Shown in pieces: positions 33,641 through 42,640 of a stretch of 64,000 bases of DNA. The translations under genes were made by a program, and so were the position numbers. Position 1 is the first letter of the stretch. Every line of letters starts with the position of its first letter. The stretch spans positions 1 to 64,000 of the forward strand of contig NZ_JACIBK010000011.1 of NCBI RefSeq assembly GCF_014195325.1. The letters run 5' to 3'. Under the pieces are notes generated by a model. That model had not been told where the DNA came from. It did not search any database and saw only the letters and a program-made list of their open reading frames with translations. The stretch comes from Rhizobium sp. BK650 (GTDB lineage: Bacteria > Pseudomonadota > Alphaproteobacteria > Rhizobiales > Rhizobiaceae).

Positions 33641-34516
33641 CTAGCCGGCGGCGGCGCGCATGCGCTCGATATCCCGCCGCGGCGGGACATTGTTGATGCG
33701 GACATAGTCCCGGCTGAACTGCGAGGGACTGTCATAGCCGACACGGAAACCCGCCTCGGCCGCAGTCAGTCCCTCGGTCACCATCAGCCGCCGCGCTTCC
33801 TGCAGGCGAAGCTGGGTGCGGAACTGCAGCGGGCTCATGGCCATCACGGCCTTGAAATGTTCGTAGAAGGATGAGGCGCTCATGCCTGCCACAGAGGCGA
33901 GATGCTCTATGGCGAAGGGCTCCCTGAAATGCTTCCGCACGAAATCGATCGCCCGGCCTATCTGGTTGAGCCTGCTTTCGCCATTGGCGATCTGTCGTAA
34001 GAGCGCACCCTGCGATCCGCGGATGAGCCGGTAAAGAATCTCTCGCTCGATGAGTGGCGCCAGAACCTCCGCATCTTCAGGCGTATCGAGCAGCCGCAGC
34101 AGACGTACCGCCGCATTGATGAGTTCAGGCGTCGTAGCGCTGACACCCGCTGCAGGGCTCTCCGGCAAACGCCCCTGCACGGCAGGCAGCATCTCGGCAA
34201 GCAGGCCGCGGTCGAGCTGCAGCCGGAGGCACAGATAAGGCCGGTCGGCACTTGCTTCCACGACCGCGCCGATGACCGGCAGGTCGACGCCGACGACGAG
34301 ATAATGCGCGGCATCATAGACATGTACGCTGTCGCCGATGACAGCACGTTTGCGCCCCTGCGCCACGATGCAGAGCGAGGGCTCGTAGAGCGTATGGATC
34401 GGCTCCGTGCGGGCGGAGGATCGTATGATGCCAACACGCGGCAGCGCCGTGTCGAAGCTGCCATCTGCGCCGCCGTGGCGGTCGATCAAATCTGCAAGAT
34501 CGGTAATCTTTTCCAT
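33641..34516 (-). CDS. AraC family transcriptional regulator
   Basis: About 291 residues. The N-terminal half (SARTEPIHTLYEPSLCIVAQ, HYLVVGVDLPVIG) matches the AraC-type cupin-like effector domain. The C-terminal half has two helix-turn-helix motifs, EHLASVAGMSASSFYEHFKA and AEAGFRVGYDSPSQFSRDYV. The start at ATG 34516 (MEKITDLADLIDRHGG) agrees with homologues; a GTG at 34555 is possible. It is divergent from an SDR/Atu4866 pair, with about 175 bases between them, the usual layout for a local activator. Effector unknown. Confidence 0.9.
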   Translation of the reverse strand: MEKITDLADLIDRHGGADGSFDTALPRVGIIRSSARTEPIHTLYEPSLCIVAQGRKRAVIGDSVHVYDAAHYLVVGVDLPVIGAVVEASADRPYLCLRLQLDRGLLAEMLPAVQGRLPESPAAGVSATTPELINAAVRLLRLLDTPEDAEVLAPLIEREILYRLIRGSQGALLRQIANGESRLNQIGRAIDFVRKHFREPFAIEHLASVAGMSASSFYEHFKAVMAMSPLQFRTQLRLQEARRLMVTEGLTAAEAGFRVGYDSPSQFSRDYVRINNVPPRRDIERMRAAAG

Positions 34517-34690
34517 GCAGAGAGCATGGCCGATGCTGCGATAAATGCCAAGCACCTGCAGCCGCTTTTGGAAGATCGTGCAAGAAATCCGGAGAAGATT
34601 GCTATCGGTTTGCGCCCCTCAGGGCCAATCTCATGCACATGGATCGGCAGCATCCGGCTGAGGTTTTCATCGAAGCATGAGGAAAAGAGC

Positions 34691-35428
34691 ATGACTGGTA
34701 TCAAAGGCAAGACGGTATTGATCACAGGCGCCAGCAGCGGCATCGGAGCCGGCACCGCACGCGAACTGGGCGCGGCCGGCGCGAAGCTGATGATCGGGGC
34801 GCGCCGCACCGAGCGGCTGGAACAACTGGCAAAAGAGATCCGTGAGGGCGGCGGCACCGCGGAGTTCCGAGCTCTCGACGTGACCGACCGTGCCGATGTC
34901 GAGGCTTTCGCAAAGGCGGCGGCCGACGCTTTCGGCAGCATCGACGTGCTGATCAACAATGCCGGCGTCATGCCGCTGTCGCTGATGTCCTCGCTCAAAG
35001 TCGACGAATGGGACCGCATGATCGACGTCAATATCAAGGGCGTGCTTTACGGCATTGCCGCCGTGCTGCCGATCATGAATGCGCAGGAGCGCGGGCAGAT
35101 CATCAACATCTCCTCCATCGGAGGCCTGTCCGTTGTGCCGACCGCCGCCGTCTATTGCGCCACCAAATATGCGGTGCGGGCGATCTCAGATGGTCTTCGC
35201 CAGGAAAACAAGAAGCTGCGCGTGACATGCATCTATCCCGGTGTCGTCGAATCCGAACTGGCCGATACGATCACCGAACCTTTCTCGGCCGAGGCCATGG
35301 TCTCGTTCCGCGAGATCGCCCTGAAGCCCGACGCCATCGCCCGGGCGATCCGCTTCGCCATCGAGCAACCTGACGATGTCGACGTCAACGACATCACCGT
35401 CCGCCCGACCCTGAGCGTGGGAATGTGA
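34691..35428 (+). CDS. SDR family oxidoreductase
   Basis: A 245-residue classical short-chain dehydrogenase. The NAD(P) motif TGASSGIGAGT, the NNAG motif (VLINNAGVMPLSL), the catalytic Ser in NISSIGGLS, and YCATK (Tyr and Lys) are all present. The basic residues GARRTERLE after the second strand suggest NADPH preference. The ATG at 34691 follows GAGGAAAAG. The next gene starts three bases after its stop or overlaps it, so the two are co-transcribed. The divergent AraC gene probably controls both. Substrate unknown. Confidence 0.9.
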   Translation: MTGIKGKTVLITGASSGIGAGTARELGAAGAKLMIGARRTERLEQLAKEIREGGGTAEFRALDVTDRADVEAFAKAAADAFGSIDVLINNAGVMPLSLMSSLKVDEWDRMIDVNIKGVLYGIAAVLPIMNAQERGQIINISSIGGLSVVPTAAVYCATKYAVRAISDGLRQENKKLRVTCIYPGVVESELADTITEPFSAEAMVSFREIALKPDAIARAIRFAIEQPDDVDVNDITVRPTLSVGM

Positions 35429-35430
35429 TC

Positions 35431-35760
35431 ATGGCGATCCGCGCAGCCCTTGCCGGGGCCGTCTTTTCCCTTGCGACCCCATCTCCTGCTTTCTCAGAGG
35501 AAACGAAAATGCAGATGCATCCCTATCTTGGCATGTGGATCACCGGTGACGGGCATATCCGCCAGGAATTGCTGCCGAACGGCCGTTATGACGAAGCGCG
35601 TGGCACGAGAAAGAGCGCCTATCAAGGGCGCTATGAAGTAACCGGCGACCATATCGAATATTGGGACGATACTGGCTTTACCGCTGATGGCGATTTCATC
35701 GACGGCGTCCTGCACCACGGCGGGATGATTTTCTATCGCGACGGCAAGAAGCCGGAATAA
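35431..35760 (+). CDS. Atu4866 family protein
   Basis: A 109-residue protein. A hydrophobic N-terminus (ALAGAVFSLATPSPAFS) looks like a signal peptide. The rest is the Atu4866 domain, first known from an Agrobacterium structural genomics target: YLGMWITGDGHIRQELLPNG, RYDEARG, SAYQGRYEV and YWDDTGFTADGDF. This small beta-barrel-like family has no proven function; the conserved Asp, Trp, Tyr and His pattern suggests ligand binding. The ATG at 35431 lies just after the SDR stop codon (a GTG at 35425 overlaps it), implying coupled expression with the SDR. The presence of an apparent signal peptide is worth noting since its SDR partner is cytoplasmic. Confidence 0.85.
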   Translation: MAIRAALAGAVFSLATPSPAFSEETKMQMHPYLGMWITGDGHIRQELLPNGRYDEARGTRKSAYQGRYEVTGDHIEYWDDTGFTADGDFIDGVLHHGGMIFYRDGKKPE

Positions 35761-35784
35761 AGAGAGGTCGGTCGACGTGCTGCC

Positions 35785-37701
35785 TTAACCGGCCACGCCG
35801 ACCGCAACACTGCGTCCGAGCGCGTTGAAGACGGTCGAGACGATCCCGGCGCGGTCGAGACCCGCGTGGGCGATCATCGCTTCCGGCTTAGCCTGCTCCA
35901 TCCAGATATCGGGCATGACGAGCGAGCGGACCTTAAGCCCGCGGTCGAGCAGCCCGTCCATCGCCATGAACTGCATGACCTGGCTGCCGAAGCCGCCGAC
36001 GGAGCCTTCTTCCACAGTGATGAGGATTTCGTGGTGGCGCGCAAGCTGGCGGATCAGGGCATGGTCGAGTGGCTTTGCGAAACGCGCGTCGGCAACCGTG
36101 GTCGACAAGCCCGCGGCATCGAGATCTTCGGCCGCCAGCAGACAGTCGGCAAGCCGCGTCCCGAAGGAAAGAAGCGCAACCTTGGTGCCTTCCTTGATGA
36201 TACGGCCCTTGCCGATCTCGAGAATCTGGCCGCGCTCCGGCATATCGACGCCGACACCTTCGCCGCGCGGATAGCGGAACGAGATCGGGCCGGCATCGTA
36301 GGCGACGGCCGTGCGCACCATATGTTTCAGTTCCGCCTCGTCGGCGGCCGCCATGACGACGAAGCCGGGCAGGGTGGCGAGGAAGGCGGTGTCGAAGGAT
36401 CCGGCATGTGTCGGACCATCAGCACCGACAAATCCGGCACGGTCGATCGGGAAGCGCACCGGCAGGCCCTGGATCGCTACGTCATGCACGACCTGGTCAT
36501 AGGCGCGTTGCAGGAAGGTTGAATAGAGCGCAGCGAACGGTTTGAAACCTTCGGTGGCAAGGCCGGCGGCGAAGGTCACGGCATGCTGTTCGGCGATGCC
36601 GACATCGAAACAGCGTGACGGGAAAATCTCTGCGAACTTGTCGAGGCCGGTGCCGCTCGGCATCGCGGCGGTAATGCCGACGACGCGGTCATCGAGCGCC
36701 GCTTCCTGGATCAGGGCTTCGGCAAAGACATTGGTATAGCTCGGCGCATTCGGCTTCACTTTCGCCTGTGCGCCGGTGATGACGTCGAACTTGTTGACGC
36801 CGTGGTATTTGTCGGCCGCAGCTTCCGCCGGTGGGTAGCCCTTGCCCTTCTGCGTCACGACATGGATCAGCACCGGCCCGTTGGCATTGTCGCGCACGTT
36901 GCGCAGGACAGGCAGAAGGTGATCGAAGGAATGACCGTCGATCGGGCCGATATGGTAGAAACCCATCTCCTCGAACATCGTGCCGCCTGTCACATAACCG
37001 CGGGCATGCTCGACGGCGCGGGTGATCGCCCGGTCGATATTCTTGCCGAGATAGGCCGTCAATTTCTTGCCGAAATCGCGGAAGCCCATATAGGTGCGCC
37101 CCGACGCAAGGCGGGCGAGATAAGCACTCATCGCACCTGTCGGTGGGGCGATCGACATGTCGTTGTCGTTGAGGATCACGATCAGACGAGCATCGAGCGC
37201 GCCGGCATTGTTCAGCGCCTCGTAGGCCATGCCGGCTGACAGTGCGCCGTCGCCGATGACGGCGATCACGCGGCGATCCGTCTTGTCGATATCGGCAGCG
37301 ACTGCCATGCCGAGTCCAGCCGAAATCGAGGTCGAGGAATGTGCGGCACCGAAAGGATCGTATTCACTTTCGGCCCGTCGGGTGAAGCCGGACAAGCCGT
37401 TTTCCTGGCGCAGCGTCCGAATCCGGTCGCGGCGCCCGGTCAGGATCTTGTGCGGATAACATTGATGGCCCACGTCGAAAATCAGTCGGTCCTCAGGCGT
37501 GTTGAAGACGTTGTGGATGGCGATCGTCAGCTCCACCACACCGAGACCGGCGCCGAGATGCCCGCCGGTGCGCGAGACGGCATCGATCATCTCGTCCCTC
37601 ACTTCGCGTGCAAGCTGTGGCAGATCGCGATCCTCGAGCTTGCGCAGGTCGGCCGGATAGGTAACCTGATCGAGCAGCGGGGTCTTCGGGGGTTGTATCA
37701 C
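35785..37701 (-). CDS. dxs: 1-deoxy-D-xylulose-5-phosphate synthase
   Basis: A 638-residue thiamine-diphosphate enzyme that condenses pyruvate and glyceraldehyde 3-phosphate, the first step of the MEP isoprenoid pathway. The N-terminal domain has GGHLGAGLGVVELT and the ThDP motif GDGALSAGMAYEALN...ILNDNDMSI. The middle domain has EIFPSRCFDVGIAEQHAVTF, and the C-terminal domain has VTVEEGSVGGFGSQVMQF. I use the GTG at 37701 (VIQPPKTPLLDQV), which matches the N-terminus of rhizobial Dxs proteins. Isoprenoid supply links it functionally to ubiA in this window. Confidence 0.94.
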   Translation of the reverse strand: MIQPPKTPLLDQVTYPADLRKLEDRDLPQLAREVRDEMIDAVSRTGGHLGAGLGVVELTIAIHNVFNTPEDRLIFDVGHQCYPHKILTGRRDRIRTLRQENGLSGFTRRAESEYDPFGAAHSSTSISAGLGMAVAADIDKTDRRVIAVIGDGALSAGMAYEALNNAGALDARLIVILNDNDMSIAPPTGAMSAYLARLASGRTYMGFRDFGKKLTAYLGKNIDRAITRAVEHARGYVTGGTMFEEMGFYHIGPIDGHSFDHLLPVLRNVRDNANGPVLIHVVTQKGKGYPPAEAAADKYHGVNKFDVITGAQAKVKPNAPSYTNVFAEALIQEAALDDRVVGITAAMPSGTGLDKFAEIFPSRCFDVGIAEQHAVTFAAGLATEGFKPFAALYSTFLQRAYDQVVHDVAIQGLPVRFPIDRAGFVGADGPTHAGSFDTAFLATLPGFVVMAAADEAELKHMVRTAVAYDAGPISFRYPRGEGVGVDMPERGQILEIGKGRIIKEGTKVALLSFGTRLADCLLAAEDLDAAGLSTTVADARFAKPLDHALIRQLARHHEILITVEEGSVGGFGSQVMQFMAMDGLLDRGLKVRSLVMPDIWMEQAKPEAMIAHAGLDRAGIVSTVFNALGRSVAVGVAG

Positions 37702-37803
37702 GGGCGGGCGCTCTTCTTTGGCTGATCGGCTTTGCTTTATTCGATTGAATTGCGGCAAAACAACTGCATGTGAATAACCGCAAGATTTTCACCTTAGAGC
37801 ACT

Positions 37804-38727
37804 TCAGCCCTCCGGCAAAGGTACGAATTCCTCTTCGTCGCCGGGAACGATATCGAAACGGCCGGTACGCCATTCCTCCTTGGCCTTCTCGATCCGTTCT
37901 TTCGAAGAGGACACGAAATTCCACCATATGTAGCGTTTGGAGTTGAGCGCAGCACCCCCAAACAGCATGAGATGACAGCCCTGCGTGCCCGCTTCGAGCG
38001 TGATCGCATCGCCAGGCCGGAAGACCAGAAGTTGGTCAGCGGCAAACCGGTCGCCGGCTATGACGACCTCACCGGAGAGCACATAGACCGCGCGTTCTTC
38101 ATGGGCGGCGCCGAAGGGAAATTTCGAACCCGGCTGCAAGGAAATATCGGCATAAAGCGTATCGGTGAAGACTTTGACCGGCGAGATCAGCCCTTCGAAC
38201 GAGCCGATGACAACACGACCAGTCACCCCGCCGTCATCGATTGACGGCATGTCGGCCTTTTCGGTATGGGCGAAGGAAGGCGCGATCTCTTCCTTGTCAT
38301 CGGGCAGTGCCAGCCATGTCTGCAGGCCCGACATGGAGAGCGGATGGCCGCGCAGATTGTCCGGCGTGCGCTCCGAGTGCACGATACCGCGGCCCGCCGT
38401 CATCAGGTTGATGTCACCGGGACGGATGACCTTTTCCGTGCCGAGACTGTCGCGATGGCGGATTTCTCCGTCGAAGAGATAGGTGACCGTTGAAAGCCCG
38501 ATATGCGGATGTGGCTTCACATCCAGCGCCTCATTCGGCTTCAGGATCGCCGGCCCCATACGGTCGAAGAAGATGAAAGGCCCGACGAGACGGCGCTGAC
38601 GCGTCGGCAGCGCGCGTCGTACTTGAAAGCCGCCGATATCGCTGGTGCGCGGAATGATCAGGTTCTCGATCGCGTCACAGGCGAAGGTATCGCCGGGCAG
38701 GGGATCTTTACCGGGGAAGAAGGACAT
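37804..38727 (-). CDS. pirin family protein
   Basis: A 307-residue bicupin protein. The N-terminal cupin has the metal ligands in HPHIGLSTVTYLFDGE and GRGIVHSE, matching the His-His-His-Glu set of iron-binding pirins. Bacterial pirins include quercetinases and redox sensors, and some bind pyruvate dehydrogenase, so the role here is open. It lies 103 bases upstream of dxs on the same strand and could share its transcript. A short SDR gene precedes it with about 90 bases between. Confidence 0.9.
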   Translation of the reverse strand: MSFFPGKDPLPGDTFACDAIENLIIPRTSDIGGFQVRRALPTRQRRLVGPFIFFDRMGPAILKPNEALDVKPHPHIGLSTVTYLFDGEIRHRDSLGTEKVIRPGDINLMTAGRGIVHSERTPDNLRGHPLSMSGLQTWLALPDDKEEIAPSFAHTEKADMPSIDDGGVTGRVVIGSFEGLISPVKVFTDTLYADISLQPGSKFPFGAAHEERAVYVLSGEVVIAGDRFAADQLLVFRPGDAITLEAGTQGCHLMLFGGAALNSKRYIWWNFVSSSKERIEKAKEEWRTGRFDIVPGDEEEFVPLPEG

Positions 38728-38816
38728 GGCGCACTCCGATCACAAAAGCCTGGAGCCACAGATAGCGTTTGCAGGTCCGTGGCGAAAGGGCCAGGCTGTC
38801 AGATCGCGGCGAAGCC

Positions 38817-39584
38817 TCAGATCGCCGTGAAGCCATTGTCCACGAAGAGATGCGCGCCGTTGACGAAGACCGATTCATCGCTGGCGAGATAGAGTGCCGC
38901 GCGGGCGACATCTTCTGGTTCGCCGATCCGGCCCTGCTGGGCGGCAATCGCCGCATCCGAAACATCGACGCCGTGCGCCTGCAGTTCCTTCACTTCGCGC
39001 AGGCCATGCGGCGTGCGGATGAAGCCGGGGCAGACGGCATTGCAGCGGATATTGCGATCGCGGAATTCCACTGCGATGGCCCGCGCAAACATATGCACTG
39101 CGCCCTTGGTCGTGTCATACAGCACTTCCATCGGCGTTGCCGCAATCGCCGAGATCGACGACGTGCAGACGATCGAGCCGCCGCCGGCCTCGATCATCTT
39201 CGGCAGCACCGCCTTGGTCATCAGGAACATGGAGCGCACGTTGACGGCGTGCAACCAGTCCCATTCCTGAAGCGTCGTTTCCAGGAAGGGCTTTATGACG
39301 ATCGTGCCGGCATGGTTGAAAAGCACGGTGACTGGGCCATAGCGCTCTTCGACGCCTGCCACCGCTTCATTGACCGCTCCTTCATCCGAGACATCGGCCG
39401 TCCAGTACTCGGCCTCGCCGCCGACATCGCGGATCTCCGTGACGGTTTTCACTGCCGCCTCGCTATTGCGATCGATGATCGCGACACGCGCACCCTCAGC
39501 CGCAAAGAGCTTCGAGGCAGCGCCGCCCATGCCGGTGGCGCCACCCGAGATAATGGCGACCTTCCCCTTCAATCTGTCCGTCAT
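38817..39584 (-). CDS. SDR family oxidoreductase
   Basis: About 255 residues of a classical short-chain dehydrogenase. The cofactor motif is SGGATGMGG, the NAG-like motif is LFNHAGTIV (N-H-A-G, a variant), and the catalytic residues are in SSISAIAA and YDTTK. The acidic residue after the second strand (AIIDRNSE) suggests NAD preference. The ATG at 39584 has GGGAA upstream. It sits between xseB and the pirin/dxs genes on the same strand. Substrate unknown; it resembles 3-oxoacyl-ACP-reductase-like or steroid-type SDRs. Confidence 0.87.
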   Translation of the reverse strand: MTDRLKGKVAIISGGATGMGGAASKLFAAEGARVAIIDRNSEAAVKTVTEIRDVGGEAEYWTADVSDEGAVNEAVAGVEERYGPVTVLFNHAGTIVIKPFLETTLQEWDWLHAVNVRSMFLMTKAVLPKMIEAGGGSIVCTSSISAIAATPMEVLYDTTKGAVHMFARAIAVEFRDRNIRCNAVCPGFIRTPHGLREVKELQAHGVDVSDAAIAAQQGRIGEPEDVARAALYLASDESVFVNGAHLFVDNGFTAI

Positions 39585-39671
39585 TCTGCTGTTCCCATGA
39601 TGTTGTCGAGGGATCATAGATCGTCAGGAAGCCGGGGGCCAAGCGTATAAGAAAGGAAGTTTTATTGTTGC

Positions 39672-39923
39672 TTAAGCGCCGTCGAGCGGTTCCACGCCCT
39701 GCGGCTTGCCGGCGCGGTCGAGGCGGATCTTCTCGATGCGGTTTTCGGCGGCCGATAGCAATGTTTCGCAATGCTTCTTCAGCGCTTCGCCGCGCTCATA
39801 GATCTCGATCGATTCATCCAGCGCCACGTCGCCGCGCTCGAGGCGTGCAACGATGCTTTCGAGTTCGGCAACCGCCTTTTCGAAGGAAAGGCCGGAAACC
39901 TCCGGCTTGGCGCTATCAGTCAT
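39672..39923 (-). CDS. xseB: exodeoxyribonuclease VII small subunit
   Basis: An 83-residue helical protein of the XseB family, which together with XseA forms exonuclease VII acting on single-stranded DNA. The core LSFEKAVAELESIVARLERG and EIYERGEALKKHCETLL is the family signature. The ATG at 39923 has GAAGGG six bases ahead and starts three bases after the stop of the histone-deacetylase-like gene, so translation is coupled. The large subunit gene xseA is not in this window. Confidence 0.93.
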   Translation of the reverse strand: MTDSAKPEVSGLSFEKAVAELESIVARLERGDVALDESIEIYERGEALKKHCETLLSAAENRIEKIRLDRAGKPQGVEPLDGA

Positions 39924-39925
39924 TC

Positions 39926-40861
39926 TCAACCCTTCATCATTCTGAGGATATGCATGCCCGCCGACTCGGCGAGTCCTTCCAGATCATACCCGCCTTCGAG
40001 CAGGCTGACGACCCGGTTATTGGCACTGCGGTCGGCGACCTCCAGAAGCCGCCCCGTTGCCCAGTCGAAATCCTCTCCCGTCAGGTTGATCTGCGCCAGC
40101 GGATCGCGATGATGTGCGTCGAAGCCGGCGGAGATAATGATGAGGTCCGGCCGGAAATCGTTAAGAGCCGGCAGCACGCGCGACTTGAAGGCCTCGCGAA
40201 AGTGGTCGCTGCCGACATTGGGGGAAAGCGGTGCATTGACGATCGTGCCATGCGCGCCGTTCTCATCCTTGGCCCCAGTGCCGGGATAAAGCGGCATCTG
40301 ATGGGTGGAACAGAAGAGCACAGACGGATCGTCCCAGAAAATATCCTGCGTACCATTGCCGTGATGCACGTCCCAGTCGACAATCGCGACACGCTCGGCC
40401 CCATGCGTCTTCTGCGCATGGCGCGCGGCGATGGCGGCATTGTTGAAGAAGCAGAAGCCCATCGCCGTCATCTTCTCGGCATGGTGCCCCGGCGGGCGGG
40501 CGGCGACGAAGACATTGTCGGCTTTACCGCGGAACACGTCGTCGACGGCAGCCATTGCCCCGCCGATGCCGGTCAGTGCCGCCTGCAGGCTCTTCTGGCT
40601 GGCATAGGTATCGGCTTCGAGCTGGTTGATCTTGTCTTCCTCTTCCGGAATCTGCCGCATGACAGCGATCAGATGCTCTTCCGGATGCGCAAGCAGCACG
40701 GCATCTTCATTCGCCTGCGGGGCTTCCTTTCGATCGAGACGCTCGAAATTCGGATGCTCCAGCGCGACATTGAGGGCGCGGATGCGGTCGGAGCGCTCGG
40801 GATGGCCAGACGGCGTCACGTGCTCGAGAAAGATGGGATGTTCGTAAAGACGGGTGCTCAT
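39926..40861 (-). CDS. histone deacetylase family protein (acetoin utilisation/acetylpolyamine-type hydrolase)
   Basis: A 311-residue arginase-fold deacetylase. Catalytic elements are AARPPGHHAEK (paired His), VDWDVHHGNGTQ (zinc-binding Asp and His) and IISAGFDAHHRDPLA (zinc-binding Asp). In bacteria these zinc hydrolases deacetylate polyamines, acetoin-related or other small acetylated substrates. It is the first gene of a minus-strand run with xseB, an order that I recall as conserved in rhizobia. The start ATG at 40861 (STRLYEHPIFLEH) is the natural N-terminus. Confidence 0.92.
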   Translation of the reverse strand: MSTRLYEHPIFLEHVTPSGHPERSDRIRALNVALEHPNFERLDRKEAPQANEDAVLLAHPEEHLIAVMRQIPEEEDKINQLEADTYASQKSLQAALTGIGGAMAAVDDVFRGKADNVFVAARPPGHHAEKMTAMGFCFFNNAAIAARHAQKTHGAERVAIVDWDVHHGNGTQDIFWDDPSVLFCSTHQMPLYPGTGAKDENGAHGTIVNAPLSPNVGSDHFREAFKSRVLPALNDFRPDLIIISAGFDAHHRDPLAQINLTGEDFDWATGRLLEVADRSANNRVVSLLEGGYDLEGLAESAGMHILRMMKG

Positions 40862-41046
40862 GCCGGCACTCTATCGATCGTATATGTCATGATCCACAGC
40901 AGATGGGGCGCGGCCTGTCGATTTCAACAAGCGGCATCGCCGCAGTTAAGAGCCGTGTACCGGCGTTTACGCTGTTTTAATTGTTTCGTTTACATCCCCG
41001 GACCCCATGGTAGGCTCATAGTGATAACTGCAAGGCAGACCGGTAA

Positions 41047-41448
41047 ATGAGTAAGACGAACCGCCCGGGTGTGGTGGAATTGCGTGTACCGTTTCGTGAT
41101 GTGGATATGAACGGCCAGATGTTTCTGGCCTCCTATATTTCCTATGCCGAATCCGTACTTGCGAGTTTCTGGTCGTCGCGGCCAAAAGTCGAGGATGAGC
41201 CAATCTATGCCCCAGGCAAGGTTTCCTGCATCCTCCACCGCCCGCTGCATTATCACGAGACGGTCACCTTCACCGCCGGCGTCGACAAGATCGGCGTACG
41301 GTCCATCGGTTTCCTCATCGCCTTCGAGACTGACGATGAGCGCGCTGCCGAGGTGGAAATCGTATGGCAGGCGCACAGCCGCGATGACGGCTCACCGGCT
41401 GCGCTGCCGGAAGAGACGCGCGACTGGCTCTACAGTTTTCTGGATTAA
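41047..41448 (+). CDS. acyl-CoA thioesterase, hotdog (4HBT) family
   Basis: A 133-residue single hotdog-fold protein. The segment FRDVDMNGQMFLASYISYAES is the 4HBT active-site region with the catalytic Asp; the His usually seen after the Gly is Gln here. It should hydrolyse acyl-CoA thioesters; substrate range is open. Its stop overlaps the convergent bioY stop by four bases. Confidence 0.85.
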   Translation: MSKTNRPGVVELRVPFRDVDMNGQMFLASYISYAESVLASFWSSRPKVEDEPIYAPGKVSCILHRPLHYHETVTFTAGVDKIGVRSIGFLIAFETDDERAAEVEIVWQAHSRDDGSPAALPEETRDWLYSFLD

Positions 41449-42008
41449 GCGCGAATCGGCAAGAGCGGATAGCCGGCCATGACAGCCCGGCCAACGAGCG
41501 CTGAAACGAAGGCCTTGACGACATCGCCCGGAATGAAGGCCATGCTGCCGATAAAGGCCTGCTTCAGGCCGATATTGGCAGCGAAAGCGAGGTAAACGAT
41601 GCCGAAGGCATAGAGCACGACAATGCCGCCGATCATGGCGGCAAGGAAGAAGCTCACCGTCTGTACGAGGCCGGACTGCTCAGCATCGACCAGCCGCTCG
41701 CTGAGAAAGCCGGTCGCGAAAGCTGCAAAGACCCAGCCGATCAGGAAGCCCGAGGTCGGAGCGACGAAAGCCGCAAGTCCGCCGCGACCACCCGAAAGCA
41801 CCGGCAGGCCGATTGCAACGAGGACCAGCACGATCAGCACCGCAATCGCAGCTCGTCTCGCGCCGAGTACGACGCCTGCCATCATCACGCCGAGCGACTG
41901 CGCCGTTATCGGCACCGGAATGAAGCCGAGATAGATCGGCGGCAACAGGCCGAGAGCGACGATAATAGCGGCGAAAAGAGCGGCAAGAACGAGGTCGCGC
42001 GTGCTCAT
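41445..42008 (-). CDS. bioY: biotin transporter substrate-binding membrane component BioY
   Basis: A 187-residue protein with about six hydrophobic segments, the S-component of an ECF-type biotin importer. It begins MSTRDLVLAALFAAIIVALG, and the family-conserved FLIGWVFAAFATGF and FIPGDVVKAFVSALVGR are visible. The ATG at 42008 is chosen because GGAG lies six bases ahead; a TTG at 42020 is unlikely. It follows bioN and bioM on the same strand, completing a bioMNY unit. Confidence 0.93.
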   Translation of the reverse strand: MSTRDLVLAALFAAIIVALGLLPPIYLGFIPVPITAQSLGVMMAGVVLGARRAAIAVLIVLVLVAIGLPVLSGGRGGLAAFVAPTSGFLIGWVFAAFATGFLSERLVDAEQSGLVQTVSFFLAAMIGGIVVLYAFGIVYLAFAANIGLKQAFIGSMAFIPGDVVKAFVSALVGRAVMAGYPLLPIRA

Positions 42009-42031
42009 CGTAGTCTCCAATTCATAAATCG

Positions 42032-42640
42032 TTAACTGACATGCCGCCGAATGCCGCGCGCGTCAATCGCCGCTGCAATATTATCCGCATCCCTGAGCGT
42101 TAAAATAACGAGCGGAATGAGGATCGTCGTCGGCCGCACCTTCAGCCCACGCGCCGCATGCGCTTCGCGGATCGCATGGTAGCGGGCAATGATTTCGGGT
42201 ACGAAACGCAGCACGAGACCGACTGCCAGTCCGATATCGTCGGCCTTCACCCAGCCGGTCCGTTCCAGCGGTCCAGCAAGTGCCGTTATCTCGTCCATGA
42301 ATTGCGTGATTGTCGTCGTGGCGGTCACGGCAGCGGCAAACAGCATCAGCGCCGTTAGCCTCAGAAGCGTCGCAAGCGCCACGTGCCACGGACTGACGAC
42401 GAGAGTGAAGAGCGCCACGATTACGATCGTCAGCACGATCGGCCGCAGCCGGACGGCTGATTCCTTCAGCGATAAGCCGATGCTGCGATAGATCAGCGCC
42501 GTCAACAGCGTGACGATCGCAAGCAGTGGAAGATTGTCGCCGACGAAGAGCACGATGCCGAGCAGAAAGAGAGAAAAGATCTTTGCCCGCGGAGAAAGCC
42601 GGTGCAGGGTACTGTCGCCTTCCACATAAAGCGACTGCAT
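42032..42640 (-). CDS. bioN: energy-coupling factor transporter transmembrane protein BioN
   Basis: A 202-residue membrane protein of the EcfT/CbiQ family, about five hydrophobic segments. The coupling region contains ARYHAIREAHAARGLKVRP, including the conserved Ala-Arg-Gly motif that contacts the ATPase. Together with BioM and BioY it forms the biotin importer. Its ATG overlaps the bioM stop by one base, so the two are translationally coupled. Confidence 0.92.
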   Translation of the reverse strand: MQSLYVEGDSTLHRLSPRAKIFSLFLLGIVLFVGDNLPLLAIVTLLTALIYRSIGLSLKESAVRLRPIVLTIVIVALFTLVVSPWHVALATLLRLTALMLFAAAVTATTTITQFMDEITALAGPLERTGWVKADDIGLAVGLVLRFVPEIIARYHAIREAHAARGLKVRPTTILIPLVILTLRDADNIAAAIDARGIRRHVS

